From contig JBCCEJ010000033.1 in assembly GCA_039030335.1 (NCBI GenBank), positions 1 through 59,691 of the forward strand: a stretch of DNA of 59,691 nt, given 5' to 3'. Positions within the stretch are counted from its first letter, which is position 1. Each line of letters opens with the position of its first letter. Below the pieces are notes generated by a model. That model ran no database searches and was not told the DNA's origin. It was given only the letters and a program-made list of their open reading frames with translations. This document shows positions 44,716 to 53,440 of this stretch, one piece after another. A program made the translations under genes and the position numbers. The stretch comes from JBCCEJ01 sp039030335 (GTDB lineage: Bacteria; Pseudomonadota; Gammaproteobacteria; HK1).

Positions 44716-46275
44716 CTACGAGCGTGCGGCCTCCGTGCCCGCCGTACGGCCGCCGACAAAGCACTCGGCGAGGTTGCCCCCTGACGCGTACAGATGGCCG
44801 AAGACGCTACCGAGTTCTCCCGCGACATACAGGCGCTCGATCGGCTCGCCGAATGCATTGATGACCCGTTGCCTGGCGTCGTGTACCGGTCCGCCCTGGG
44901 TGTTTGACACGATCGGCCAGATTTCGGCGACGTAGTAAGGCGGTGTCCGGATCGGCAGCATGGCTTGCGCAGGGCGGCCGAACGCCGTGTCAGCACCGTT
45001 GTCGACCGCGGTGTTCCACGCGTTCACGCTGGCTTCGATCGCCGGAGTTTCGACACGGAGACAACGTGCCACGTCGTTCAGCGACGCACACTCACGCAAG
45101 ATGCCGTTCTCGATCTCCTTCGAGTTATCGCTGCTCCAGGAGTACGCCACGCGGTCGTCGTTCCAGCACGGCTGCCCCAGCGGGAAGCGCTGGCGCCCGG
45201 CATCGTCGAGCAACATCCAGCACGGGATGCGGGGGAAGTCCTGGGTGACCGGGTCGAAGCGTTCGAGTGGGCGGTGGCCGGTGTCGGAAAGGTATGGTTC
45301 GTGTTCATTCATGAAACGGTGGCCGCGTTTATCGAGCAGAATCCAAGGCACCGTCACGCCCTCGCGCACCGGCTCTCCCACGACGTAGTCCGGCAGCTTC
45401 TTCGTGCGTATGCCGAAGTCGTAGTCAGGGTCGGTGTGCCTGAATCCGTACGAGCCGTGGTAGTGCCACATGTGCCAGAGACTGGCGCCCAGATCCTGCG
45501 CCATCCGGATCCCGTCTCCGGTGTTACCGCGATGCACGCTCGGGAGCACCGGTTTGCCCTGCCAGAACTGCGCCTGCAGTTCGGATGACGCCTCGAAACC
45601 GCCGCAGGCGAGCACCACGCCGCGGTTTGCGTGAATGGAGACGAGTTGTCCGTCCCACACCACGTCGACACCGCGCACGACTTTGCCGGGATCGGCGACC
45701 AGCCGCTCAGCAGGGCAAGACAGACGTAGTTCGATCGCGCGGTCCCGCAGGGCTTCCAGCATTACTTTGTAGAAGTCCGGTCCGGACCCGTAGGTCTGCG
45801 CGTGCGGAAATTCCTTGGCGCGGTCGAAGCCCGGTACGTTGGCTATGGTGAGAAAGCGGAAGGTTTCGCGGCCTGGAAACGGGTAGTTCGGCGTGCGCTC
45901 GACGAACGCCATCTCCGCACCGCAGGCCGCGGCGAGCGGCGCTATCCATCGGTCGATGTCGGCCATGCCGTCTGCGAGGCTGCGCAGGACATCATCGGGA
46001 GTGGTGCCTGCGCAGGTGCGCACGAGGTAGGCAAAGGCTGCATCAGCATCCCGGGCGGTGCAGATACCGCCGCCGGCGAGGATGGATATGCCGCCTGGGA
46101 ACGGCATCTTCTCGACGATGAGCACCCGCGCGCCAGCGTCGTGCGCGGCGATAGCGGATGCGAGTCCGGCGAAGCCGCTGCCGACAACGACGACATCGTA
46201 GTTTTCGGCCGGCCCCCCACGCGGCCAGGCGTTCGAAGGGGTGGGCACGGCGGAATCGGAACCTTGTGTTTGCAT
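44716..46275 (-). CDS. FAD-dependent oxidoreductase (fumarate reductase/ketosteroid dehydrogenase-like flavoprotein)
   Basis: A 519-residue soluble flavoprotein of the fumarate reductase/succinate dehydrogenase flavoprotein superfamily. The FAD site DVVVVGSGFAGLASAIAAHD begins at residue 27, followed by VLIVEKMPFPGGISILAGGG, the second FAD-contact block GVVLACGGFEASSELQ near 215 and the C-terminal RLYVAGELGSVFGHLYASGG split at its FAD glycine pair. The capping domain suits a dehydrogenase of steroid- or fumarate-type substrates. There is no heme-binding segment and no Tat signal. It ends 276 bases upstream of the four-gene operon on the same strand; whether they are linked is unclear. Confidence 0.87.
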   Translation of the reverse strand: MQTQGSDSAVPTPSNAWPRGGPAENYDVVVVGSGFAGLASAIAAHDAGARVLIVEKMPFPGGISILAGGGICTARDADAAFAYLVRTCAGTTPDDVLRSLADGMADIDRWIAPLAAACGAEMAFVERTPNYPFPGRETFRFLTIANVPGFDRAKEFPHAQTYGSGPDFYKVMLEALRDRAIELRLSCPAERLVADPGKVVRGVDVVWDGQLVSIHANRGVVLACGGFEASSELQAQFWQGKPVLPSVHRGNTGDGIRMAQDLGASLWHMWHYHGSYGFRHTDPDYDFGIRTKKLPDYVVGEPVREGVTVPWILLDKRGHRFMNEHEPYLSDTGHRPLERFDPVTQDFPRIPCWMLLDDAGRQRFPLGQPCWNDDRVAYSWSSDNSKEIENGILRECASLNDVARCLRVETPAIEASVNAWNTAVDNGADTAFGRPAQAMLPIRTPPYYVAEIWPIVSNTQGGPVHDARQRVINAFGEPIERLYVAGELGSVFGHLYASGGNLAECFVGGRTAGTEAARS

Positions 46276-46549
46276 CGGACTGCTGGCGTTCTCAGGTGCG
46301 CGGTCGAGCGCGTCGCGGCGTGGAATATCGGGCTCGGGGTGCGGGCATGTCCTGACAACAGCCCCGTTGTTTGGGAACCGGAAATTATGCCCGATATCCC
46401 GATCGCCAGAACCCGCGGCGCGCGGCCGATGCCAATGTCTGGCAACGAACTGTCAGGGCTGGGGAGGGAGTTTGAAATCGGGTTCAAGAATTTCCGGAAC
46501 CGGGCGCTGTAGTAGTACTACCGCGGAGCCGTTTATTGGGAGAGTCTGG

Positions 46550-47386
46550 ATGAATGCGATGCTCGAAGAGCATTGTGGGAACCTGCGTGCAGCCATTAAC
46601 AACGACAGTCTGCGTCTGCCTACCCTGCCGGAAGTAGCTTTGCAGATACGGGACGCCGTTCAGCGCACCGATACGGATATTCCCACCCTGTGTGAGCTGA
46701 TCGAGCGCGACGCGGCGTTGACTACACGCATGCTAAAGGTCGCCAACAGCCCGCTTTACCGTAGCAAGAGTGATATCTGCAGCCTGCATTCGGCAGTCAG
46801 CCGCTTCGGCCTCAGTGTGGCCAGTAATCTGGCGACGGCTGCGGCGATGCAGCAGATGTTTCTGACCAATTCGCAGATACTCGACGCGCAGCTGCGCCAA
46901 GCGTGGGCGCGAAGTGTGGAAGTCGCGAGCATAGCGGGCGTGCTGGCGCGTCATTTCACGAAGCTGCGTCCGGATCAGGCGACGCTCGCAGGACTCGTGC
47001 ATCGCATCGGTGTACTGCCGATTCTGGCGTACGCCGAGCGCCATGCACGGCTCCGTCGGGATGCGGATGAACTGAATGCGTTGATGGACTACGGACACCG
47101 CGAGATCGGGCGTTACGTGCTCGAGCTTTGGAATTTTCCTCTGTGGCTGCAGGCCGTGCCCACCGAATACATGCAGCTCCAGCGCAGCGCTGATCAGCCT
47201 GACTACGTGGATGTGGTGACCATCGCATCGTTGCAGAGTATGGCCGGTTCGGGAGAGATCGAAGCCGACATGGACTGGAGTGAAGTCACCGCACTCGGAC
47301 GCCTCGGGCTGCCCGCGGCGATGGAGTGCCTGCAGGCTGAGGAAATCGTCGAGGACGTTGCGAGCACGAAAGCCACGCTGCACTGA
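46550..47386 (+). CDS. HDOD domain signalling protein
   Basis: A 278-residue protein consisting mostly of an HDOD domain, a degenerate HD-related fold found in regulators of chemotaxis, motility and c-di-GMP signalling. Diagnostic segments: LPTLPEVALQIRDAV at residue 23, IERDAALTTRMLKVANSPLY at 50, SLHSAVSRFGLSVASNLATA split over the next helix pair, LAGLVHRIGVLPILAYAE, and HREIGRYVLELWNFPLWLQA near 190. No second output domain. GGGAGAG lies six bases ahead of ATG 46550. It is divergent from the flavoprotein, with 274 bases between. It could tie in with the flagellar MotB gene, but that lies 12 kb away. Confidence 0.9.
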   Translation: MNAMLEEHCGNLRAAINNDSLRLPTLPEVALQIRDAVQRTDTDIPTLCELIERDAALTTRMLKVANSPLYRSKSDICSLHSAVSRFGLSVASNLATAAAMQQMFLTNSQILDAQLRQAWARSVEVASIAGVLARHFTKLRPDQATLAGLVHRIGVLPILAYAERHARLRRDADELNALMDYGHREIGRYVLELWNFPLWLQAVPTEYMQLQRSADQPDYVDVVTIASLQSMAGSGEIEADMDWSEVTALGRLGLPAAMECLQAEEIVEDVASTKATLH

Positions 47387-47750
47387 CTGACCGCGGAACA
47401 CTTGATCCGCATCGTGGACCAGGACGCTGCCCCGGCGTCGGGACGGTCTTCGCTTCGGGTTGCTTCAGTGTTGTGATTAACCCGGCCTGACCGACCGCAC
47501 CGCGGTCGCGCGGCCGGCAACTGCTCACGGATTGCCCTGCTGTTCATGTGGGCCCGACGTTCGGCGTCGCATCCCGCGACAGCCCGTCAGGGCACCGTCT
47601 TCGGCGCACCATCTGACCCTGATATGATGCGGGCATCGTCCGGTGCTCAGCCGTTCTTCGCGTGCGTTAACAATATTCGTTTTGCGTGGTTGGGAAAGCC
47701 ATCCGCGTCGCCGCGCCCGTGTCATATTCCAACGTTCTCAAGGTATCTTC
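47387..47750. other. Intergenic region, no gene recognised
   Basis: 364 bases between the HDOD gene and the aldo/keto reductase. Open frames across it lack ribosome sites and coding character. The reductase promoter is expected near 47640-47740, which is locally richer in A/T. Confidence 0.4.
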
Positions 47751-48743
47751 ATGAAGCAGCTCCGCATCGGCCAGACCGGGCCGCTGGTCTCCGCACTTGG
47801 CTATGGCGCGATGTCCTTCACCGACTTCTACGGCAAGACCGATGAGGCGACCAGCCATGCGATCCTGGATGCCTGTGTCGACTTCGGGATCACCCACGTC
47901 GATACATCCAACGTCTACGGTCAGGGGCGCTCGGAAACGTTCATCGGTTCATGGCTCGCAAAGCGCGGCGATAATCCGTTCAAAATTGCGACCAAAGCCG
48001 GAATCGTGCGGGGCGATGATGGTCGGAACCACTTCAACAACCAGCCCGAGCAGCTGGAGGCCGACCTGGACGGTTCTCTCGCGCGGCTCGGCGTCGAGCG
48101 GGTCGAGCTGTTCTACATTCACCGCCGGGACCAGGCGATACCGATCGAGGAGGTCGCAGGCTTTCTCGGCACACTGATCGAGAAGGGCAAGATCGGCGCG
48201 TTCGGGTTCTCAGAGATCGCCCCGACCAGCTTGCGACGCGCCAACGCCGAGCATCCCGTCGCCGCGGTGCAGTCCGAGTATTCGTTGCAGACACGCTCTC
48301 CGGAGCTTGGACTCGCGCAGTCGTGCGCAGAACTGGGCGCAACGCTGGTGGCTTTCAGTCCGGTGGGACGGGGTCTGCTGACCGATCTGCCGCCGAGCGC
48401 GGAAAAGGCCGCGGGAATCGCTTTTCTGAAAGGTAATCCCAGATTCATCGAGCCCAATATTTCTGCCAACCTGGAAAAGAGCGCCGCGTTTCAGGCGCTC
48501 GCGGCCGATCTCGCGATCCCGGCCGCGGGTCTGGCCATCGCGTGGTTGTTGCACCAGGGCGATCATGTCTTGCCGATCCCGGGCACGCGGTCTGTCGCGC
48601 GCCTCCAAGAACTGGTGGACGGCGCGAACCGCACCCTGAGTGCCGAAGAGCTGACACGGATCGAAGAGGTACTGCCGATCGGCTGGTGCCACGGCGATCG
48701 CTATAGCGTGGCGCAGTGGAACGGGCCGGAACGCTACTGCTGA
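47751..48743 (+). CDS. Aldo/keto reductase (cytoplasmic)
   Basis: A 330-residue NAD(P)H-dependent aldo/keto reductase of the YajO/AKR11-13-like type. Catalytic residues are visible: Asp and Tyr in THVDTSNVYGQGRSE, Lys in FKIATKAG and His in ELFYIHRRD. The cofactor block LPIPGTRSVARLQELVDGA is near residue 275, and the first strand is LRIGQTGPLVSALGYGAMSF. AAGG lies eight bases before ATG 47751; the upstream open frame adds nothing recognisable. It is unlike the Tat-signal reductase at 832-1758 and belongs to a different subfamily. The substrate is unknown. Confidence 0.92.
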   Translation: MKQLRIGQTGPLVSALGYGAMSFTDFYGKTDEATSHAILDACVDFGITHVDTSNVYGQGRSETFIGSWLAKRGDNPFKIATKAGIVRGDDGRNHFNNQPEQLEADLDGSLARLGVERVELFYIHRRDQAIPIEEVAGFLGTLIEKGKIGAFGFSEIAPTSLRRANAEHPVAAVQSEYSLQTRSPELGLAQSCAELGATLVAFSPVGRGLLTDLPPSAEKAAGIAFLKGNPRFIEPNISANLEKSAAFQALAADLAIPAAGLAIAWLLHQGDHVLPIPGTRSVARLQELVDGANRTLSAEELTRIEEVLPIGWCHGDRYSVAQWNGPERYC

Positions 48744-48811
48744 GCTGGCATACGACAGCACCGCCGCGATCACCTGGTAAGCGCGGCGCACTCGGGACCG
48801 CGTGACGGCGA

Positions 48812-50584
48812 CTACTCGGCTGCCTCACCCAGTGCGCGGGGATGTCCACGCTGTCCGCGCACGAGTCTGCCCGGCAGAGCACCGCTCGGTCGCCCCCGAT
48901 GGTAAGTCACCACGCCGCTCACGATGGTGTACTCGTACCCGCTTGCGCCCTGCATCAACCGCTTGCCCCCGGCTGGAAGGTCGCTGATGACATAAGGGGC
49001 TTCGAAGTCGAGTGCCTCCCAGTCGATGATGTTCAGATCCGCTTTGAGGCCGACCTCGATGCGGCCCCGATCGCCGAGCCCCGCCGCATCGGCCGTGTCG
49101 CTGGTCAGACGGCGAATCAACTCCGGCGTTGCAAACTTCTGCTCGCGCTTCCCCCAGTGCGTCAACAGCCACGTCGGGAACCCGGCGTCGAGAATGAAAC
49201 CGACGTGCGCGCCACCATCGCCAAGCCCCATGATCGCCATCCGCTCGCCGAGCATCATCTCGGATGCCGACAGGCTGTAGTCAGCGTAATTCGTGATCGG
49301 TACGTACAGGAAGTTGCGCCCCCCATTGCCCGTCAACAGGTCGTAGGCGACCTCGGGCTCCGGCCGACCTTCACGGGCCGCGATGGCGGCGACGCTCTCG
49401 TCCTCGCCCGGTTGATAGTTCTTGTCCTGAAACAGGAACATCCGGGCGTAGGAGATCCGGGTCACAAGCGGAAACGTCGATTCCTTCAACGGGTCTTCAC
49501 TCAGGATCTGACGACGCGTATCGGGGTCGGTGAGTCGCGCGACTTTTTCAGCGAGCGGCAGATCGTTCAGCTGTTTGAACGTTGGACAGCCGCTGAACGG
49601 CGTCTGGCTCGCCTGCAGGCCGAGGAGCATCCCGATCGCGCGCGGTGGAAACACCGGGCGGATGTTGACCTGCTCCTGTTCGTAGGCGTGACGGTTCATC
49701 TCCAGGATGTCGGCGAGGATGTCGGACTGGTTGATGCGCGGCGCCAGAGTGTAGACCAGAGGCCGGCCGCTCTCTTGCGACACGCGCTTCAAGATTCCGA
49801 ATGCCTCGACCGGGTCGGGGTCAGCGGTCAGGATGTTATCGCCGGATTCAGTGATCCAGTCCGACACGGCTTCCATGAATCCACTGCCGGCGTCCTTCAG
49901 GCCGTTCGCGAGCCCGAGCAATTCGTCTTCGTACACGCGGATCGTCGGCGTGTACTCGCCTGCGAGCGTCTTGTGCGAGGTAGTGCGGCTCGTCGATACG
50001 CCGAAGGCGCCCGCTTCGACCGCTTCTTTGGCGATTGCGCGCATCTTCTCAATGTCTTCCGGCGTAGCCGGCTCGAAGGCGACCGCACGGTCACCCATGA
50101 CGTTGACCCGCACCGCGGCGTGCGGGAGCAGGGCACAGATGTCCGCGTCATGCGGCTTTTGCTCCACGGCATCGAGGTATTCCGGGAAGCTCTCCCAGGT
50201 CCATTCGAGACCTTCGTGCATGACCGCGCCCGGGATGTCTTCAACGCCTTCCATCAGTTCCACGAGCTTGTCACGATCGGCCGGGCGACAAGGTGCGAAC
50301 CCGACCCCGCAATTGCCCATCACGACGGTCGTGACACCGTGGAGCGTCGACGGTGCCAGGTGGCTGTCCCACATGGCCTGCGCATCGTAGTGCGTGTGGA
50401 TATCGACGAAGCCCGGTGTTACCAGCAGTCCCTGCGCGTTTATCACGCGGCTTGCGTCTCCCGGGACGTCTCCAAACGCTACGATCGTGCCATCTTTGAT
50501 ACCGATGTCGGCTGACACCGGGTCGGCACCCGTGCCGTCGAGCACGGTGCCGTTGCGTACAATGAGATCGAACTTCTCTGACAT
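48812..50584 (-). CDS. N-acyl-D-amino-acid deacylase-like amidohydrolase
   Basis: A 590-residue zinc amidohydrolase of the D-aminoacylase branch. An N-terminal beta-sandwich begins FDLIVRNGTVLDGTG; the metal motif VDIHTHYDAQAMWD lies near residue 60 and NCGVGFAPCRP near 93 (Cys metal ligand). Then come AGAFGVSTSRTTSHK and LGDGGAHVGFILDAGFPTWL with the catalytic Asp, and a C-terminal sandwich GRIEVGLKADLNIIDWEAL. Such enzymes release D-amino acids from N-acyl forms; members of this long subgroup have broad or unknown substrates. An ATG three codons upstream (50593) is an alternative start. It is divergent from the GlpD-like gene. Confidence 0.92.
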   Translation of the reverse strand: MSEKFDLIVRNGTVLDGTGADPVSADIGIKDGTIVAFGDVPGDASRVINAQGLLVTPGFVDIHTHYDAQAMWDSHLAPSTLHGVTTVVMGNCGVGFAPCRPADRDKLVELMEGVEDIPGAVMHEGLEWTWESFPEYLDAVEQKPHDADICALLPHAAVRVNVMGDRAVAFEPATPEDIEKMRAIAKEAVEAGAFGVSTSRTTSHKTLAGEYTPTIRVYEDELLGLANGLKDAGSGFMEAVSDWITESGDNILTADPDPVEAFGILKRVSQESGRPLVYTLAPRINQSDILADILEMNRHAYEQEQVNIRPVFPPRAIGMLLGLQASQTPFSGCPTFKQLNDLPLAEKVARLTDPDTRRQILSEDPLKESTFPLVTRISYARMFLFQDKNYQPGEDESVAAIAAREGRPEPEVAYDLLTGNGGRNFLYVPITNYADYSLSASEMMLGERMAIMGLGDGGAHVGFILDAGFPTWLLTHWGKREQKFATPELIRRLTSDTADAAGLGDRGRIEVGLKADLNIIDWEALDFEAPYVISDLPAGGKRLMQGASGYEYTIVSGVVTYHRGRPSGALPGRLVRGQRGHPRALGEAAE

Positions 50585-50767
50585 GGTCTCCATCGCTCCT
50601 GCCACTTGCGACGACACGACATTACCGTTGGTCGGGACGGTGTTGCTATGGCCTATAGGTAAGGCAAAATGCGGATTTGTAAGCAGATTTCGCACAGCTG
50701 CCAGATCGAGCGTGTACTCCATGCACGACGCGCACGGGGAGTTGCCGCGGTGCTGATCGAGTGATGG

Positions 50768-52363
50768 ATGGCAACGGAAAGTAGTGACCGGATGACCGGT
50801 TTGGGTGCCCGCGGGTCGCTCGCAGATTTGGATGGTTCTACCACCGACGTCCTGATTGTGGGCGGCGGCATCAACGGTAGTGCCAGCGCGCAGCATCTGG
50901 CGGCGGAAGGGTATCGGGTACTGCTCGTTGAGAAGGGCGACTACGCGTCCGCGGCCAGCTCCCGATCGAGCCGTCTGTTGCACTGCGGCCTGCGCTATCT
51001 GGCGCCAGAACGCTCGCCGCTAGAGTTTCTGACGCGGCCTTCGCGATTAAAGACCGCACTCGGCATGGCCGTCGGGTCGCTGCGCGCGCGGCGCGAGTTT
51101 CTGGCCGCGACGCCTGAGCGGTTGCGTCCGCTCGATATGGCCATCCCGATATACAGGGGCGACGCCTATCCCGGCTGGATGGTCGATGCCGGCGCCGCCC
51201 TGCTCGGTGCGCTGAACGCAGGCGGCCCACCGATCCGTTATCAGCGCCTCGCGCCCGGCAAAGCCGCGGCGGCGCATCCGCTCGTTGCCATCGTGCGCGA
51301 CCAGCCAGACCTGGCGAGCGTATTCAGTTTCCGCGACTACCAGTTCGATTGGCCGGAGCGCCTGTGCTTCGATGCGCTGCTGCGCGCCAGCGACCTCGGC
51401 GCGCGCGTGCGCAACTATACGGCCGTGACGGCGCTCGAATCGCTGGAGGGCGGGCACTGGCGCGCGACCCTCGAGGACCAGTTGGGGAGCGGCGAAAGCG
51501 CCGTGGTCGAGGCTCAGGTCCTACTGAACCTGACGGGCGTGTGGATAGACGGGCTGAATCAGAAGGCAGCACCTGAGTCACCGCCATCACGCAAGATCGT
51601 TGCCGTCAAAGGGGTTCATATTGCCGTGCGCCTGCCCGACCGCTACCGCGGATACGGCATTGCCGGACTCAATCGTGAGCATGAGCATTTCTTCTGCCTG
51701 CCATTCGGTGATCTGCACTACATCGGTCCCACCGAAACGGTTTACGAGGGTGACATAGAGCACGTGCACCCCGACGAAGAAGACGTTCGCTTTCTCCTGG
51801 ATGAAGTCAACTTCATGCTGCCGGAGCTGGCCTTGCGGCGACAGGACGTGGCGCTTGCATGGGCGGGAGCAAGGCCCATCACGTTCGATCCGACCCGCGC
51901 AAAAGGGCGTCGCACGCCGGCCAACGTGTTCCATGAACTCGGTGGTGAGGGTATGGGCAATGCGTTGACCGTGACCTGGGGCTGGATCATGCACCATAGA
52001 ACCACCGCGCAGCGGATGGTGCAGCGCGTGCGCCGGCTTCATGCGCCCGACGGGCCGCGTCGACCGGTGACTTATGCGGCCGTGCCGTTCCCCGAGAACA
52101 CCAACACGTTGCCGCTCGTTCCGGAAGTGCCGGAGGTTACGACTGGCGTGCTGCGCCATCTGGCCGCAACCGAGCAGCCCGCCCAGCTGGTCGACTTGCT
52201 CTTCAGGCGCGCGGGCGTGTCGTGGCGGGCCCGCCTCTCACGGGATTCAGCGCAAAATGCTGCCGATGCGGTTGCCGATATCCTCGGTTGGGATGCCGAG
52301 CGCGTGCGACAGGAGGTCGACAATTACCTCGACTATGTGCGCGTCCAGCACCTGCAGGATTGA
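50768..52363 (+). CDS. GlpD-like FAD-dependent oxidoreductase
   Basis: A 531-residue flavoprotein of the glycerol-3-phosphate dehydrogenase type. The dinucleotide fold DVLIVGGGINGSASAQHLAA lies near residue 27, EKGDYASAASSRSSRLLHCG (the GlpD S-S-x-x-x-x-H-G-G-like block, here L-H-C-G-L-R-Y-L) near 60, LNLTGVWIDGL near 258, and AWAGARPITFD. The C-terminal ~110 residues match the GlpD helical domain. The usual H-G-G of the substrate site reads H-C-G, so glycerol-3-phosphate may not be the substrate. No glpF, glpK or glpR nearby. It ends 123 bases before a small exported protein gene. Confidence 0.86.
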   Translation: MATESSDRMTGLGARGSLADLDGSTTDVLIVGGGINGSASAQHLAAEGYRVLLVEKGDYASAASSRSSRLLHCGLRYLAPERSPLEFLTRPSRLKTALGMAVGSLRARREFLAATPERLRPLDMAIPIYRGDAYPGWMVDAGAALLGALNAGGPPIRYQRLAPGKAAAAHPLVAIVRDQPDLASVFSFRDYQFDWPERLCFDALLRASDLGARVRNYTAVTALESLEGGHWRATLEDQLGSGESAVVEAQVLLNLTGVWIDGLNQKAAPESPPSRKIVAVKGVHIAVRLPDRYRGYGIAGLNREHEHFFCLPFGDLHYIGPTETVYEGDIEHVHPDEEDVRFLLDEVNFMLPELALRRQDVALAWAGARPITFDPTRAKGRRTPANVFHELGGEGMGNALTVTWGWIMHHRTTAQRMVQRVRRLHAPDGPRRPVTYAAVPFPENTNTLPLVPEVPEVTTGVLRHLAATEQPAQLVDLLFRRAGVSWRARLSRDSAQNAADAVADILGWDAERVRQEVDNYLDYVRVQHLQD

Positions 52364-52486
52364 AGCGCTGTTGCCAGGCGCCGCCGAGGACACGATCTGC
52401 CGGGCATCGGCATTTGTCCGCAATGGTGGGTGACATGCGATGATGAGCCGCGACGCAGACGGTGTTTTTCTGGAGCTTGTGATCAC

Positions 52487-53023
52487 GTGAAGAGAGACGA
52501 TCGGGTGCACTCCAGCGTCGTCATCCTGGCCAGTGTCGTTACGCTGGCGCTCGCGATGTGCCTGGGTACCGCCGTGCAGTCAGCTGAACCGGCGGACAGC
52601 CGCATTACGCCGGCACAACGGTCGACGATGATGTGTATCGAAGCGATGGGGCAAACTACCCGTTGGGGTGAGTGCGTCAACCTGATGTTCAAGGCCTGCG
52701 CCGGTCACGAGATCGGAGGCACGCGTCATCTCAGCTGTCTTACGGCTGAACACGACGGGTGGCGTGAGTCCATGGATGCGGAGCGCCTGGCCCTGCTCGA
52801 TCAGTTGTCGGTATCGGGCGCGAACGAACTGGCCCAGGTGATGGGGCATTGGTTCGGCTACGTCGCCCAAAAATGTGCGCAGGTGGCGCTTGGCAAACCC
52901 AAGGCCGCCGCCGAAGCCGCACAGACCGGCTGTGAGATTTCAGAGATAGCCGGGCTGACGACCGAACTGGTCGCGTGCCGGGAAGGCCGCTCGACGGCAC
53001 CTTATTGCGTCATACGCAACTGA
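52487..53023 (+). CDS. Exported cysteine-containing protein, possibly LprI-like
   Basis: A 178-residue protein with a signal sequence (VVILASVVTLALAMCLGTAV, cleavage near QSA-EP). The mature part holds six cysteines and reads like the LprI/DUF1311 group (MMCIEAMGQTTRWGECVNLM, then helix DAERLALLDQLSVSGAN), whose members include lysozyme inhibitors; the match is by pattern only. GTG 52487 has GGAG ten bases upstream; GTG 52505 is an alternative. It lies between the GlpD-like gene and the convergent Nudix-like gene, with a hairpin at 53048-53066 beyond its stop. Confidence 0.65.
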   Translation: MKRDDRVHSSVVILASVVTLALAMCLGTAVQSAEPADSRITPAQRSTMMCIEAMGQTTRWGECVNLMFKACAGHEIGGTRHLSCLTAEHDGWRESMDAERLALLDQLSVSGANELAQVMGHWFGYVAQKCAQVALGKPKAAAEAAQTGCEISEIAGLTTELVACREGRSTAPYCVIRN

Positions 53024-53047
53024 AGCGGTCGGAAGTGTGTTCCGCAA

Positions 53048-53066
53048 GACGGCCCTTCAGGCCGTC
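53048..53066. terminator. Hairpin between convergent genes
   Basis: GACGGCC pairs with GGCCGTC around CTTCA. It covers the stop of the minus-strand Nudix-like frame and lies 25 bases past the stop of the plus-strand exported protein. There is no T tract, so termination strength is doubtful. Confidence 0.4.
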
Positions 53067-53440
53067 GCTGCGTCTTCCGGGACCGGCAGGCCGTCGGTTC
53101 CAAAGTCACCGATGCGGTAGGTGCCGTTGTGGCTGCCGCTGCGGTTGAACTTGTAGTACTCCACATGCGTGGTCGGCACGCCGTAGCTTCGCGTCACTGG
53201 GCGGCCCGTCTCATCGACTTCGTTTTGCCACATATGTAACCAGTCGCAAAGTGCCGGGCCGTCGATGAGTTCACCTTCGCCACTGGCCCGCGCGAGCTCG
53301 TCCGCCGTCATCCACCGGTATTCGACGCCGTTCTCATCAGCAGTGCCCAACGCTGGAGCCGCTGAATTCATGCGATGTCCGTAGACCCGGCACCGCCACT
53401 CCGCGTCATTTTCCTCGCTCGGCGTGTCCGCGAGATCCAA
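53057..53440 (-). CDS. Nudix-like C-terminal part, frameshifted from the PhyH gene
   Basis: A 127-residue frame that starts, formally, at TTG 53440 with no ribosome site. Its sequence (AEWRCRVYGHRMNSAAP, ENGVEYRWMTADELARASGE, GPALCDWLHMWQNEV) is the second half of a Nudix-like domain: strand, acidic loop, then the E-x-x-W-x-x-x-x-E-L block. The first half lies at the C-terminus of the PhyH frame just upstream, in another frame. Dropping one T from the five-T run at 53439-53443 joins them smoothly (SWLLDLADTPSEEN). I therefore regard it as the tail of one gene with the PhyH part, split by a +1 shift. The Nudix box itself is degenerate, so hydrolase activity is unlikely. Confidence 0.6.
   Translation of the reverse strand: MDLADTPSEENDAEWRCRVYGHRMNSAAPALGTADENGVEYRWMTADELARASGEGELIDGPALCDWLHMWQNEVDETGRPVTRSYGVPTTHVEYYKFNRSGSHNGTYRIGDFGTDGLPVPEDAATA

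Noticed and set aside
48842..50515. Plus-strand frame of 557 codons opposite the amidohydrolase
   Set aside because: A shadow of a well-supported zinc amidohydrolase on the minus strand; no recognisable protein features.
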